DNA from: Planctomycetota bacterium | GTDB taxonomy: Bacteria; Planctomycetota; Phycisphaerae; UBA1845; CAIVHJ01 | Reading direction: 5' to 3' | DNA: 12,499 bases | Assembly: GCA_022573485.1 (NCBI GenBank) | Contig: JACZTW010000084.1 | Span: forward strand, 1-12,499 | In this document: positions 6,167-12,108 of the stretch, piece by piece | How the letters are laid out: each line of letters begins with the position of its first letter | Position numbering within the stretch: the stretch's first letter is position 1 | Program-made: the position numbers and the translations under genes | The notes under the pieces: generated by a model | Told to the model about the DNA's origin: nothing | Database searches by the model: none | What the model saw: the letters and a program-made list of their open reading frames with translations, nothing else

Positions 6167-6298
6167 CGCCGGGTGCCGCGAGGCGTCCTGGCACCCGATC
6201 TTCAGACATCAGCCGTGAGCTTCGTGAAGCGTGTCCGGCAGTCATGCCTGAGGGGGTCGTGTATCAAACGGCTGTGGGGCTCGAATCCCGAATTACGA
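6167..6298. other. Non-coding stretch with a 7-bp hairpin
   Basis: GGGTGCC (6171-6177) is complementary to GGCACCC (6190-6196), loop 12 nt, directly after module B. The rest of the stretch up to the promoter of paralogue 3 shows no gene or site I can support. A single GAATTAC unit at 6289-6295 matches the heptamer that is tandemly repeated in purL. Confidence 0.5.
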
Positions 6299-6327
6299 TT
6301 GGCATTTCATTATGGGTTTGTTAGGCT
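6299..6327 (+). promoter_or_regulatory. Promoter of third small paralogue, probably giving a leaderless mRNA
   Basis: TTGGCA (6299-6304), 17-bp spacer, TAGGCT (6322-6327). The predicted start of transcription (about 6334) falls on the ATG of the gene, and no clear ribosome binding site is present. Confidence 0.5.
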
Positions 6328-6333
6328 GAGCCC

Positions 6334-6603
6334 ATGAGAGCAAAGGAACTTGTTAGTCTGATTCGACGTCATCCGTTCGAAGGTTTCAGAATCTACATGT
6401 CCGGCGGGCAAGCCTACAATGTTTTGCACCCGGAGATGATCGCCGTGAGTCGGACCTTGGTTTTTATTGCTCTATCTGGCAAATCTTCGAGAGGCGTAGA
6501 AGACTGGGAAGATTGGATCCACTGTGACCCGGTGCACATCACCCGCGTCGGCCCGCTTCCGAAGTCCAGGCGCGCTTCATCTCGTAAGCGTCGTGCATCG
6601 TGA
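6334..6603 (+). CDS. Small conserved protein of unknown function, paralogue 3
   Basis: An 89-residue soluble protein, more distant than the other two but sharing the frame of conserved residues: LVSLIRRHPFEGFRIYMSGG, VLHPEMIAV and a Ser/Arg/Lys-rich tail. It differs in having an acidic, Trp-rich insertion VEDWEDW before the tail. No domain of known function is recognised. The start is ATG 6334; there is no Shine-Dalgarno sequence, and the promoter position suggests a leaderless transcript. Repeat R1 and a perfect-stem terminator follow. With hicAB it occupies the segment between the two direct copies of module B, so it may have arrived with, or may move with, that segment. Confidence 0.7.
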   Translation: MRAKELVSLIRRHPFEGFRIYMSGGQAYNVLHPEMIAVSRTLVFIALSGKSSRGVEDWEDWIHCDPVHITRVGPLPKSRRASSRKRRAS

Positions 6604-6607
6604 TCAA

Positions 6608-6654
6608 TCCATGTAAGTCGGATTCTCGACCCGACTGAAGTGAAGTGAACCAAG
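6608..6654. repeat. Repeat R1, copy 2 (after paralogue 3)
   Basis: Begins 5 bp after the stop codon. Core at 6617-6635 is a decayed version of the palindrome (left arm GTCGGATT, right arm GACCCGAC). The flanks CCATGTAAG and TGAAGTGAAGTGAACC match copy 3. Confidence 0.82.
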
Positions 6655-6691
6655 GAGCCCGGTGGTGATTCGCCACCGGGCTTCTTCTTTC
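6655..6691 (+). terminator. Rho-independent terminator after paralogue 3
   Basis: GCCCGGTGG (6657-6665) and CCACCGGGC (6673-6681) form a perfect 9-bp stem with a 7-nt loop, followed by TTCTTCTTT. It directly abuts repeat R1. Confidence 0.88.
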
Positions 6692-6713
6692 ATGGCTGAT
6701 AGTGAGTAGCCAG

Positions 6714-6747
6714 TGGAAATGCGGGTCATCGCGTGATATGCTATCAT
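6714..6747 (+). promoter_or_regulatory. hicAB promoter with overlapping palindromic operator
   Basis: TGGAAA (6714-6719), 17-bp spacer, TATGCT (6737-6742) with an upstream TG (extended -10). The palindrome TGATA-TGC-TATCA (6734-6746) covers the -10 box and reaches the first base of the hicA ATG. It could be an operator, or expose the start codon to a repressor; this is inferred from position only. Confidence 0.5.
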
Positions 6748-6943
6748 GGTGAAGGTTCGCGAAGTGCTCAGGATATTGCGGAAGGATGGTTGGGTGATTG
6801 ACCGGACTCGCGGCAGCCATTGTCAGCTTCGGCATCCGGCGAAGAAGGGTACTGTGACGGTATCGGGCCACCCCAACGAGGATGTCCATCCCAAAACATT
6901 ACAGAGTGTTTGGCGGCAGGCGCAGTTGGAGAACCCGCGGTGA
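6746..6943 (+). CDS. hicA: HicA-type mRNA interferase toxin
   Basis: A 65-residue protein of the HicA (YcfA-like) family: small double-stranded-RNA-binding-fold toxins that cleave mRNA and stop translation. The N-terminus VREVLRILRKDGWVIDRTRG is followed by GSHCQLRHP, where His25 is the family's catalytic residue. It continues with GTVTVSGHPNEDVHPKTLQ and VWRQAQL, all typical. Length is normal. The stop overlaps the start of hicB by four bases (GTGA, 6940-6943), so the two are translationally coupled, toxin first, as is usual for hicAB. The start is ATG 6746; no leader or ribosome binding site precedes it if the mapped promoter is right, and the frame upstream gives no better choice. A complete, apparently intact toxin with an intact partner suggests an active module. 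Confidence 0.92.
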   Translation: MVKVREVLRILRKDGWVIDRTRGSHCQLRHPAKKGTVTVSGHPNEDVHPKTLQSVWRQAQLENPR

Positions 6944-7155
6944 AACAATACACGGTAATTTATGAACGTGGTCCGCGGAACTGGTCGGCGTATGTTCCCG
7001 ATTTGCCCGGCTGTGTGGCCACGGGAAAAACACGCAAAGTGGTGGAGAAGCGGATCACAGAGGCAGTCGAATTGCATATTGAGAGCCTGCGTTTCCACGG
7101 CGAGGTGGTTCCTAAACCGACGACGGAGGCGGGTGTGCTATCATTGCCGGCCTAA
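6940..7155 (+). CDS. hicB: HicB-type antitoxin (short form)
   Basis: A 71-residue antitoxin that binds HicA and blocks its RNase site. The partial RNase-H-like fold is visible: KQYTVIYERG, NWSAYVPDLPGCVATGKT (the family's YVPDLPGC core), then a helix EKRITEAVELHIESLRFHGE and VVPKPTTEAG. The chain ends shortly after, so the C-terminal helix-turn-helix or ribbon-helix-helix DNA-binding domain of longer HicB proteins is missing. Autoregulation by direct DNA binding is therefore doubtful. The start is GTG 6940, with GGAGA (6928-6932) 7 nt before it, overlapping the hicA stop. Repeat R1 follows 7 bp after the stop, but the terminator expected next is interrupted by module B. Confidence 0.9.
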   Translation: MKQYTVIYERGPRNWSAYVPDLPGCVATGKTRKVVEKRITEAVELHIESLRFHGEVVPKPTTEAGVLSLPA

Positions 7156-7162
7156 GCATCGT

Positions 7163-7211
7163 AGCCATGCAGGTCGGGTCCTCGACCCGACTGAAGTGAA
7201 GTGAACCAAGG
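7163..7211. repeat. Repeat R1, copy 3 (after hicB)
   Basis: A perfect palindrome GTCGGGTC-CTC-GACCCGAC (7173-7191) with the same flanks as copy 2, including TGAAGTGAAGTGAACCAAGG. The next bases (GAGTCCGACGG) resemble the left arm of the terminator that follows copy 2 (GAGCCCGGTGG), but the right arm is absent because module B begins. Confidence 0.87.
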
Positions 7212-7217
7212 AGTCCG

Positions 7218-7300
7218 ACGGGCGGCCCATGTCTTCAGACGTGGGGGACCCGAATTCAAATCCAGTGCGAGTTCCCCACCTTTGAAAAAGTGGGCCACCC
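7218..7300. repeat. Module B, copy 2 (83 bp)
   Basis: Direct copy of 6084-6166. It appears to cut into the left arm of a terminator after R1 copy 3. Its right end supplies the TTGAAA that serves as -35 box for purL. Confidence 0.85.
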
Positions 7301-7310
7301 AGCCTACAAT
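7282..7310 (+). promoter_or_regulatory. purL promoter spanning the module B / module A junction
   Basis: TTGAAA (7282-7287), 17-bp spacer, TACAAT (7305-7310): five of six consensus bases in both boxes. The -35 box belongs to module B and the -10 box to module A. The predicted start near 7317 leaves about four untranslated bases before the ATG at 7321. Confidence 0.65.
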
Positions 7311-7393
7311 CGCGAGTCAAATGCAAGCCAATGACGAGCGCAAAGCGTCCCGCCACTCGATCTGGCGCGTGGAAGTGTCGGAGAAGGCTCCGC
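7302..7393. repeat. Module A, copy 2 (purL -10 box and first codons)
   Basis: Matches 5988-6079 without gaps. Because its second half encodes SIWRVEVSEKAP, which fits the beginning of planctomycete-type PurL, this copy is probably the source and the one at 5988-6079 the duplicate. Confidence 0.8.
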
Positions 7394-10311
7394 GGCCAAT
7401 TAGCGTGGATCGGTTTCTCCTCGGCGGGAACGCGGCTGGGGATTGTGATAGGCCGCCGACGCTGATTCGATCGCGTGTTTTCTATCTGCGCGGATCGCTT
7501 GATCTATCTGCCGTGTCCGACATTGCTGGGCGGTTGCTGTGCGATGCGGTCGTAGAGACTTACGAAATCAGCGGTCAGCAGTCAGCGGTCAGCGGTCAGG
7601 GCTCAGCCCTCAGTCCACACCAGCCCTGTCCGGCAATCGAGATTCTTCCGAAGCCGGGCGTTATGGATCCGGCGGCACTTTCGGCTGAGCAGGCCATCCG
7701 CGATCTTGGATTCGACAGGGTGGAGGTGCGCACCGGACGGCGCTATCTTTGCGAAAACGTCACCGAACTGGGCGAAGTGCGGCGCATAGCGGAAAACGCG
7801 CTGGCCAACACGCTGATCGAGGAAATTTACTGCACCTTGGGCGGGCAGGGCGATCCACTCCCCGATCCATTCGTTGAGCCGACGCCGCAACCGCAAGAGC
7901 CCCGCGACATCCCTCTCCGCGGCGCGGGTGATGAGGAACTGTCCCGCATCTCGAAGGAGGGACATTTGTTTCTCAACGTCGCGGAAATGCGGGCGATCCG
8001 CGATCACTATCGCTGCCTGGAACGTGAACCCACCGATGTGGAACTCGAAACGCTGGCTCAGACGTGGAGCGAGCATTGCCTGCACAAGACGCTCAAAAGC
8101 GAGGTTCGCTATCGAGGAGCGGACTTTCCCGAGGAATTACGAATTACGAATTACGAATTACGAAAGTTGGGGAGCGTTGAACGGAAGTACGACAATCTGC
8201 TTGTAGATACAATTGTGGCGGCGACGCGGGAGCTGGATAAGTCGTGGTGTCTGTCGGTGTTCGAGGATAACGCGGGGATTATCGAATTCGACGAGCGGCA
8301 TGGTGTGGCGTTCAAGGTCGAGACGCACAATCATCCCTCCGCATTGGCGCCGTACGGTGGGGCGGCTACGGGCATCGGCGGGTGCATTCGCGACATCATG
8401 GGTTGCGGCCTGGGGGCCAAGCCGATTGCCAATACGGACGTGTTTTGCTTCGCCGAGCCGGACCTCGCCCCGCAGCGCATCCCCGCCGGCGTGATTCATC
8501 CGGCCCGCAGCATGAGGGAGGTTGTTCGCGGCGTGCGCGATTACGGCAACCGCATGGGCATCCCGACGGTGAACGGGGCGATCGTCTTTGACAACCGGTA
8601 CCTCGGCAACCCGCTGGTCTATTGCGGCTGCGTGGGCTTGCTGCCGAAGGACCGCATCAGCAAGGCCCCGCGCGCGGGCGATCGCATTGTTGTGGTCGGC
8701 GGGCGGACCGGGCGCGACGGCATTCACGGCGCGACGTTTTCGTCCGGCAGCATGAGCGATACACACGCCGACGAATTTGCTCATGCCGTTCAAATCGGCA
8801 ACGCCATCACGGAGAAGAAAGTGCTCGATGTGCTGCTGCAAGCCCGAGATCACGCCGACGGCTGTTTGTATCGCAGCATCACGGATTGCGGCGCGGGCGG
8901 TCTGAGCAGCGCCGTGGGTGAGATGGCGGAGGACCTGGGCGCGGTCGTCGAGCTTGACAAAGTGCCGCTCAAGTACGCGGGCCTGCGCTACGACGAGATT
9001 TGGATTTCGGAAGCTCAGGAGCGCATGGTGCTGGCGGTGCCGCCGGAGAATGTGGATAGCCTGATTCAACTCTGTGCGGCGGAAGATGTTGAGGCGACGG
9101 ACATCGGCCGATTCAGCGACGATGGTAAGCTGGTGCTGAAGTACGATGGAACCGTGGTCGGCGAACTGGATATGCAGTTCCTACACAACGGTCTGCCGAA
9201 GACGGTGCGTGAGGCGACTTGGCATCTGACGAATGCAGTGGACGGCGCTTCTGATTGTGAATCCGCGCGGGCTCCCGACCAGTCGGGATTCCATTCCGCC
9301 CGCGGCTCCTTGGTTTATGATGTTCGCGCGTCACTCTTGGAACATCTGGGCAATCCCAACATTGCATCTAAGGAATGGGTAATTCGCCAATACGACCACG
9401 AAGTGCAGGGCGGCAGCGTGATCAAGCCGCTGATGGGTCCGGGGCGCGGGCCGAGCGACGGCGCGGTGGTTCGGCCGCTGCCGGATTCAAACCGTGGGAT
9501 CGCCCTCAGTTGTGGGCTGTGCCCTCACTTGTCCGACGTGGATCCCTATCTCATGGCGGTGGCGGCGGTCGATGAGGCGGTGCGGAACAACCTGTGCGTG
9601 GGCGGCAACCTCGATCGGCTGGCGATTCTGGACAACTTCTGCTGGGGCGGCGTGAGCGAGCCTGAGGAACTGGGCGCCCTGGTTCGGGCTGCTCAGGCGT
9701 GTCATGATGCCGCCATCGCCTATGGCATCCCGTTCATTTCCGGCAAGGATTCGCTGAACAATGTCTTCGAGCTTCGGCCCGAGGACGCCCGGCGGATGAA
9801 TTGGCCTGAGCGGCTGTCCATTCCCGACACGTTGCTGATCAGTGCGCTCAGCGTTGTTGAAGACGTGACACGCTGCCGCACGAGTGATTTGAAGCGGCCC
9901 GGAAACATGCTCCTGCTGGTGCAACCAACCGGCTGCCGCCTCGGCGATCTGGCGGGTGCCGCGCGAGATATTTGTACGATGCTTCGTGAGATGGACGGTG
10001 TGCGAAGCTGCCACGATGTGAGCGACGGCGGCTGGCTGGTGGCCGCTGCGGAAATGGCCATCGGCAGCGCTTACGGTGTCCAACTGGAGCGATCAGAGCC
10101 GGATTTCTTCGTCGAGCAACTGGGCAGCTATTTGATTGAGGTCACGCCGCAGGCCATTCCTGGGCTGTCTTGCTATTCGGCTTTGCGCCATGACGAAATC
10201 GGGGAGGTCGTTGAAAAGCCTCTGCTGAGCGTGGCCGATGGCTCGCAGCGGGTCACATGGGACGTGGACGAGTTGCGCAGCGCCTGGCGAAAGACCTTTG
10301 ACTGGGAGTAG
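7321..10311 (+). CDS. purL: Phosphoribosylformylglycinamidine synthase, synthetase subunit, with N-terminal PurS-like domain
   Basis: A 996-residue enzyme for the fourth step of purine synthesis: ATP-dependent conversion of FGAR to FGAM using ammonia from PurQ. Residues 1-195 form a PurS-like region (IWRVEVSEK, then EILPKPGVMDPAA). The catalytic core follows: TWSEHC with His252, VETHNHPSA at 333-341, GGAATGIGG, TDCGAGGLSSAVGEMAEDLG, SEAQERM, QYDHEVQGG near 690, SGKDSLNN near 807 and CHDVSDGGW near 897. It lacks the C-terminal glutaminase domain of E. coli PurL and is longer than small PurL, so PurS is fused and PurQ separate. ATG 7321 is preferred because it is 11 bp behind a strong -10 box; the open frame further upstream (from 7201) only crosses repeats. 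Three repeat-derived insertions lie in apparent linkers (residues 83-99, 272-281, about 645-662). PurQ follows after 2 bp. Confidence 0.95.
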   Translation: MQANDERKASRHSIWRVEVSEKAPRPISVDRFLLGGNAAGDCDRPPTLIRSRVFYLRGSLDLSAVSDIAGRLLCDAVVETYEISGQQSAVSGQGSALSPHQPCPAIEILPKPGVMDPAALSAEQAIRDLGFDRVEVRTGRRYLCENVTELGEVRRIAENALANTLIEEIYCTLGGQGDPLPDPFVEPTPQPQEPRDIPLRGAGDEELSRISKEGHLFLNVAEMRAIRDHYRCLEREPTDVELETLAQTWSEHCLHKTLKSEVRYRGADFPEELRITNYELRKLGSVERKYDNLLVDTIVAATRELDKSWCLSVFEDNAGIIEFDERHGVAFKVETHNHPSALAPYGGAATGIGGCIRDIMGCGLGAKPIANTDVFCFAEPDLAPQRIPAGVIHPARSMREVVRGVRDYGNRMGIPTVNGAIVFDNRYLGNPLVYCGCVGLLPKDRISKAPRAGDRIVVVGGRTGRDGIHGATFSSGSMSDTHADEFAHAVQIGNAITEKKVLDVLLQARDHADGCLYRSITDCGAGGLSSAVGEMAEDLGAVVELDKVPLKYAGLRYDEIWISEAQERMVLAVPPENVDSLIQLCAAEDVEATDIGRFSDDGKLVLKYDGTVVGELDMQFLHNGLPKTVREATWHLTNAVDGASDCESARAPDQSGFHSARGSLVYDVRASLLEHLGNPNIASKEWVIRQYDHEVQGGSVIKPLMGPGRGPSDGAVVRPLPDSNRGIALSCGLCPHLSDVDPYLMAVAAVDEAVRNNLCVGGNLDRLAILDNFCWGGVSEPEELGALVRAAQACHDAAIAYGIPFISGKDSLNNVFELRPEDARRMNWPERLSIPDTLLISALSVVEDVTRCRTSDLKRPGNMLLLVQPTGCRLGDLAGAARDICTMLREMDGVRSCHDVSDGGWLVAAAEMAIGSAYGVQLERSEPDFFVEQLGSYLIEVTPQAIPGLSCYSALRHDEIGEVVEKPLLSVADGSQRVTWDVDELRSAWRKTFDWE
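7568..7616. repeat. In-frame heptamer tract inside purL (TCAGCGG)
   Basis: Seven consecutive 7-bp units of the form TCAGNNN; units 1, 3 and 4 are TCAGCGG. The 49-nt tract encodes a Ser/Gln/Gly-rich segment (ISGQQSAVSGQGSALSP) in the PurS-like region. It is the reverse complement of the family seen at 530-550. Confidence 0.88.
8134..8161. repeat. In-frame heptamer tract inside purL (GAATTAC)
   Basis: Four exact copies of GAATTAC followed by GAAAG. It encodes ELRITNYELR between the conserved ADFPE and LGSVERKYD segments and is much more AT-rich than its surroundings. Confidence 0.9.
9259..9305. repeat. Palindromic insertion inside purL
   Basis: Nested inverted repeats: TCCCGAC (9273-9279) with GTCGGGA (9282-9288), and outer arms GAATCC/GGATTC and CCGCGCGGGC/GCCCGCGG. 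It encodes a low-complexity segment (ESARAPDQSGFHSARGS) between the THLT-like TWHLTNA and the conserved LLEHLGNPNIASKEW. It looks like a REP-type element absorbed in frame. Confidence 0.55.
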
Positions 10312-10313
10312 CG

Positions 10314-11087
10314 ATGAGTAGCCCTCGAGTTCTCGTTCTTCGCGCTGCCGGGGTCAATTGCGAAGTCGAGACGGTCCACGCCTGGGAATTGGCAGGTGCG
10401 AGCGCGCAGGTCGTTCACATCAACGCGCTTCGCGAGAATCCCAGGCAGTTGCTCGACTATCAAATCCTCACGATTCCGGGCGGCTTCAGCTATGGCGATG
10501 ATGTTTCTGCGGGGAAAATTCTCGCGAACCAAATGGAAGTATTTCTGGGTGACCAACTGCGCGCGTTTGCAGAACGTGATTGTCTGATCCTCGGCATTTG
10601 CAACGGTTTTCAAGTGCTGTGCAAGACCAGTCTGCTGCACGGCGGAAATGGTAGCGACGATTTGCCGGCGGCCACGATCACAGCGAACGTTTCGGGCAAG
10701 TACGAAGATCGTTGGGTGCGGCTGCGACGTGCGTCGGAGAATTGCATATTCCTGCAGCGTGCGGCGGTCTATGAATTGCCCGTGGCCCACGGCGAAGGCC
10801 GGGTGATGGCGTGCTCGGATCAGAAAATGAACAGGTTGGCGGAACTTGGGTGCGTGGCGATGCAGTACACTTCACGCAACGGCGCCTCCGTGGCGTATCC
10901 AGATAATCCCAACGGCAGCATGATGGATGTCGCCGGGCTGTGCGATCCGAGCGGGCGGATCTTCGGCCTGATGCCGCATCCCGAGAGGTTCATCCACGAG
11001 ACCCAGCACCCCGAGTGGACCAGCCGCGACACTGCGCAGGCCGACGGCCGGGCGATCTTCGAGTCGGCCGTGGCCCATTTCGTGTAG
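10314..11087 (+). CDS. purQ: Phosphoribosylformylglycinamidine synthase, glutaminase subunit
   Basis: A 257-residue class I glutamine amidotransferase that hydrolyses glutamine and delivers ammonia to PurL. The N-terminus RVLVLRAAGVNCEVETVHAW is the family start. IPGGFSYGDDVSAGKI is the PurQ signature. GICNGFQVL contains the nucleophile Cys96. MPHPERFI (from residue 220) carries the His222 and Glu224 of the triad. The length is near the upper end of the stand-alone family (about 225-260). ATG 10314 lies 2 bp after the purL stop, with GGGAG (10304-10308) 5 nt upstream, so the two genes are cotranscribed and probably coupled. No hairpin terminator is visible in the 16 bp before the convergent permease gene. 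Confidence 0.95.
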   Translation: MSSPRVLVLRAAGVNCEVETVHAWELAGASAQVVHINALRENPRQLLDYQILTIPGGFSYGDDVSAGKILANQMEVFLGDQLRAFAERDCLILGICNGFQVLCKTSLLHGGNGSDDLPAATITANVSGKYEDRWVRLRRASENCIFLQRAAVYELPVAHGEGRVMACSDQKMNRLAELGCVAMQYTSRNGASVAYPDNPNGSMMDVAGLCDPSGRIFGLMPHPERFIHETQHPEWTSRDTAQADGRAIFESAVAHFV

Positions 11088-11103
11088 CCCTAATCTTGAT
11101 CGC

Positions 11104-12099
11104 TCAGCCGACTTCGCGTTTCTGGAAGACGGCGACTCCCAGCATCAAAATTGCGACAATGTAGAGCGCGGCGTAGCCCAGCGCCGAGAACATGTAGGCC
11201 GGGCCGAGGTTCTTGCCCAGCGCGATTGCATCAGCGACCCAAAATACGCCCAGATTGGGAATGACGCGATATGCGATCCAGGCCAGCTTCGCGAGCAGGG
11301 ATGGCTGTTCGAGCAGGCCGATGCCCTCAAGGTGTTGTTGGCCAAAGAGATAATCAGAAGTCAGGCCGATCATCAGCACAATGACGCAGATAGTGAGTGT
11401 GGCCACCTGGCCCATTTTGCAGGATACAGTGAGGGCGATGGCAGAGATGATCCAGACCATCAAGAGCACTAAGATGATCGCGCCAATAAGGTTTGCTTCT
11501 CCAAGGTACGGAATTTGCAGTTGCCATTCCGAATCGATGATCATGACCATGAAGTAGCCGAGGGTCATAAGCGGGGTGAGGAGGAATACGGAGGTTGACG
11601 AAAACTGCCATCCGTACATGAAGTTTCCGTAGACGCTGATGCCGAGCGCAAGGATGATGGGCGCGAAACCGAAGATAATGGCAGGCAAGTCATACGGGTC
11701 CGTGGTGTTCATCATGACCCCGTGCCGGACCACGAACAGCATGGCCAGCGTGCAGATGTAAAAGGCTGTGGTTAAAGCAGTTATGAGCCCGATGAACTTT
11801 CCGGCGATCAGGACGGGCCTGCTGACGGGCTTGCTGAGGATGGTCATGATGGTCTTGTTGTCGATCTCTCGGCTGAGGACGCCGGCAGCGGAAAAAGAAG
11901 CCAAGAACAAACCGGAGAGCAGCAACGTAGAAAGGCCTAGATTGCGGAGGAAGATATTATCATCAGACAAAGTATAGGCTGCGAGCGAGACGTTGAGCAG
12001 CATCATGATGCCGGTCACGATCAGCATGATCCCGTAGATGGGCTGGCGGATGGTTTCCAGGAACGTGTTGCTTGATATGGCGATGAGTTTGGTAAACAT
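11104..12099 (-). CDS. ABC-2 type transporter permease
   Basis: A 331-residue membrane protein of the ABC-2 permease type, the membrane half of an ABC exporter; its ATPase is not in the window. About eight hydrophobic segments are visible, for example residues 21-43, 54-75, 99-120, 137-157, 205-225 and 305-327. The stretch SREIDNKTIMTILSKPVSRP before the third segment is the typical cytoplasmic motif of such permeases (E-x-x-x-x-T-x-x-x-L-x-x-P). Substrate unknown. The start at 12099 (MFTKLIAISSN) is preferred because everything further upstream in the frame (to 12492) is charged, repeat-free and unlike a membrane protein, and it overlaps the divergent gene. It converges on purQ with a 16-bp gap. 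No ribosome binding site is clear. Confidence 0.85.
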   Translation of the reverse strand: MFTKLIAISSNTFLETIRQPIYGIMLIVTGIMMLLNVSLAAYTLSDDNIFLRNLGLSTLLLSGLFLASFSAAGVLSREIDNKTIMTILSKPVSRPVLIAGKFIGLITALTTAFYICTLAMLFVVRHGVMMNTTDPYDLPAIIFGFAPIILALGISVYGNFMYGWQFSSTSVFLLTPLMTLGYFMVMIIDSEWQLQIPYLGEANLIGAIILVLLMVWIISAIALTVSCKMGQVATLTICVIVLMIGLTSDYLFGQQHLEGIGLLEQPSLLAKLAWIAYRVIPNLGVFWVADAIALGKNLGPAYMFSALGYAALYIVAILMLGVAVFQKREVG

Positions 12100-12108
12100 G
12101 GCGACTTG

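Noticed and set aside
5805..6245. A 146-codon minus-strand frame across the repeats
   Set aside because: It runs through terminator, module A and module B in reverse; its content is repeat sequence with no conserved protein pattern.
5068..7211. A true integron cassette array with attC sites
   Set aside because: A GTTAGGC at 6321-6327 fits the GTTRRRY core, but no partnered RYYYAAC box, no repeated core at the other boundaries and no integrase gene are visible.
5452..7211. CRISPR array
   Set aside because: The R1 copies are hundreds of bases apart and separated by genes, with no regular spacers and no cas genes.
7201..7320. Upstream extension of the purL frame to 7201
   Set aside because: The extra 40 codons only cross the end of R1 and module B, the start lies in a repeat, and a strong promoter lies between 7282 and 7310, downstream of it.
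8158..9069. A 303-codon minus-strand frame opposite purL
   Set aside because: It is an His/Arg/Ala-rich shadow of the strongly conserved purL codons.
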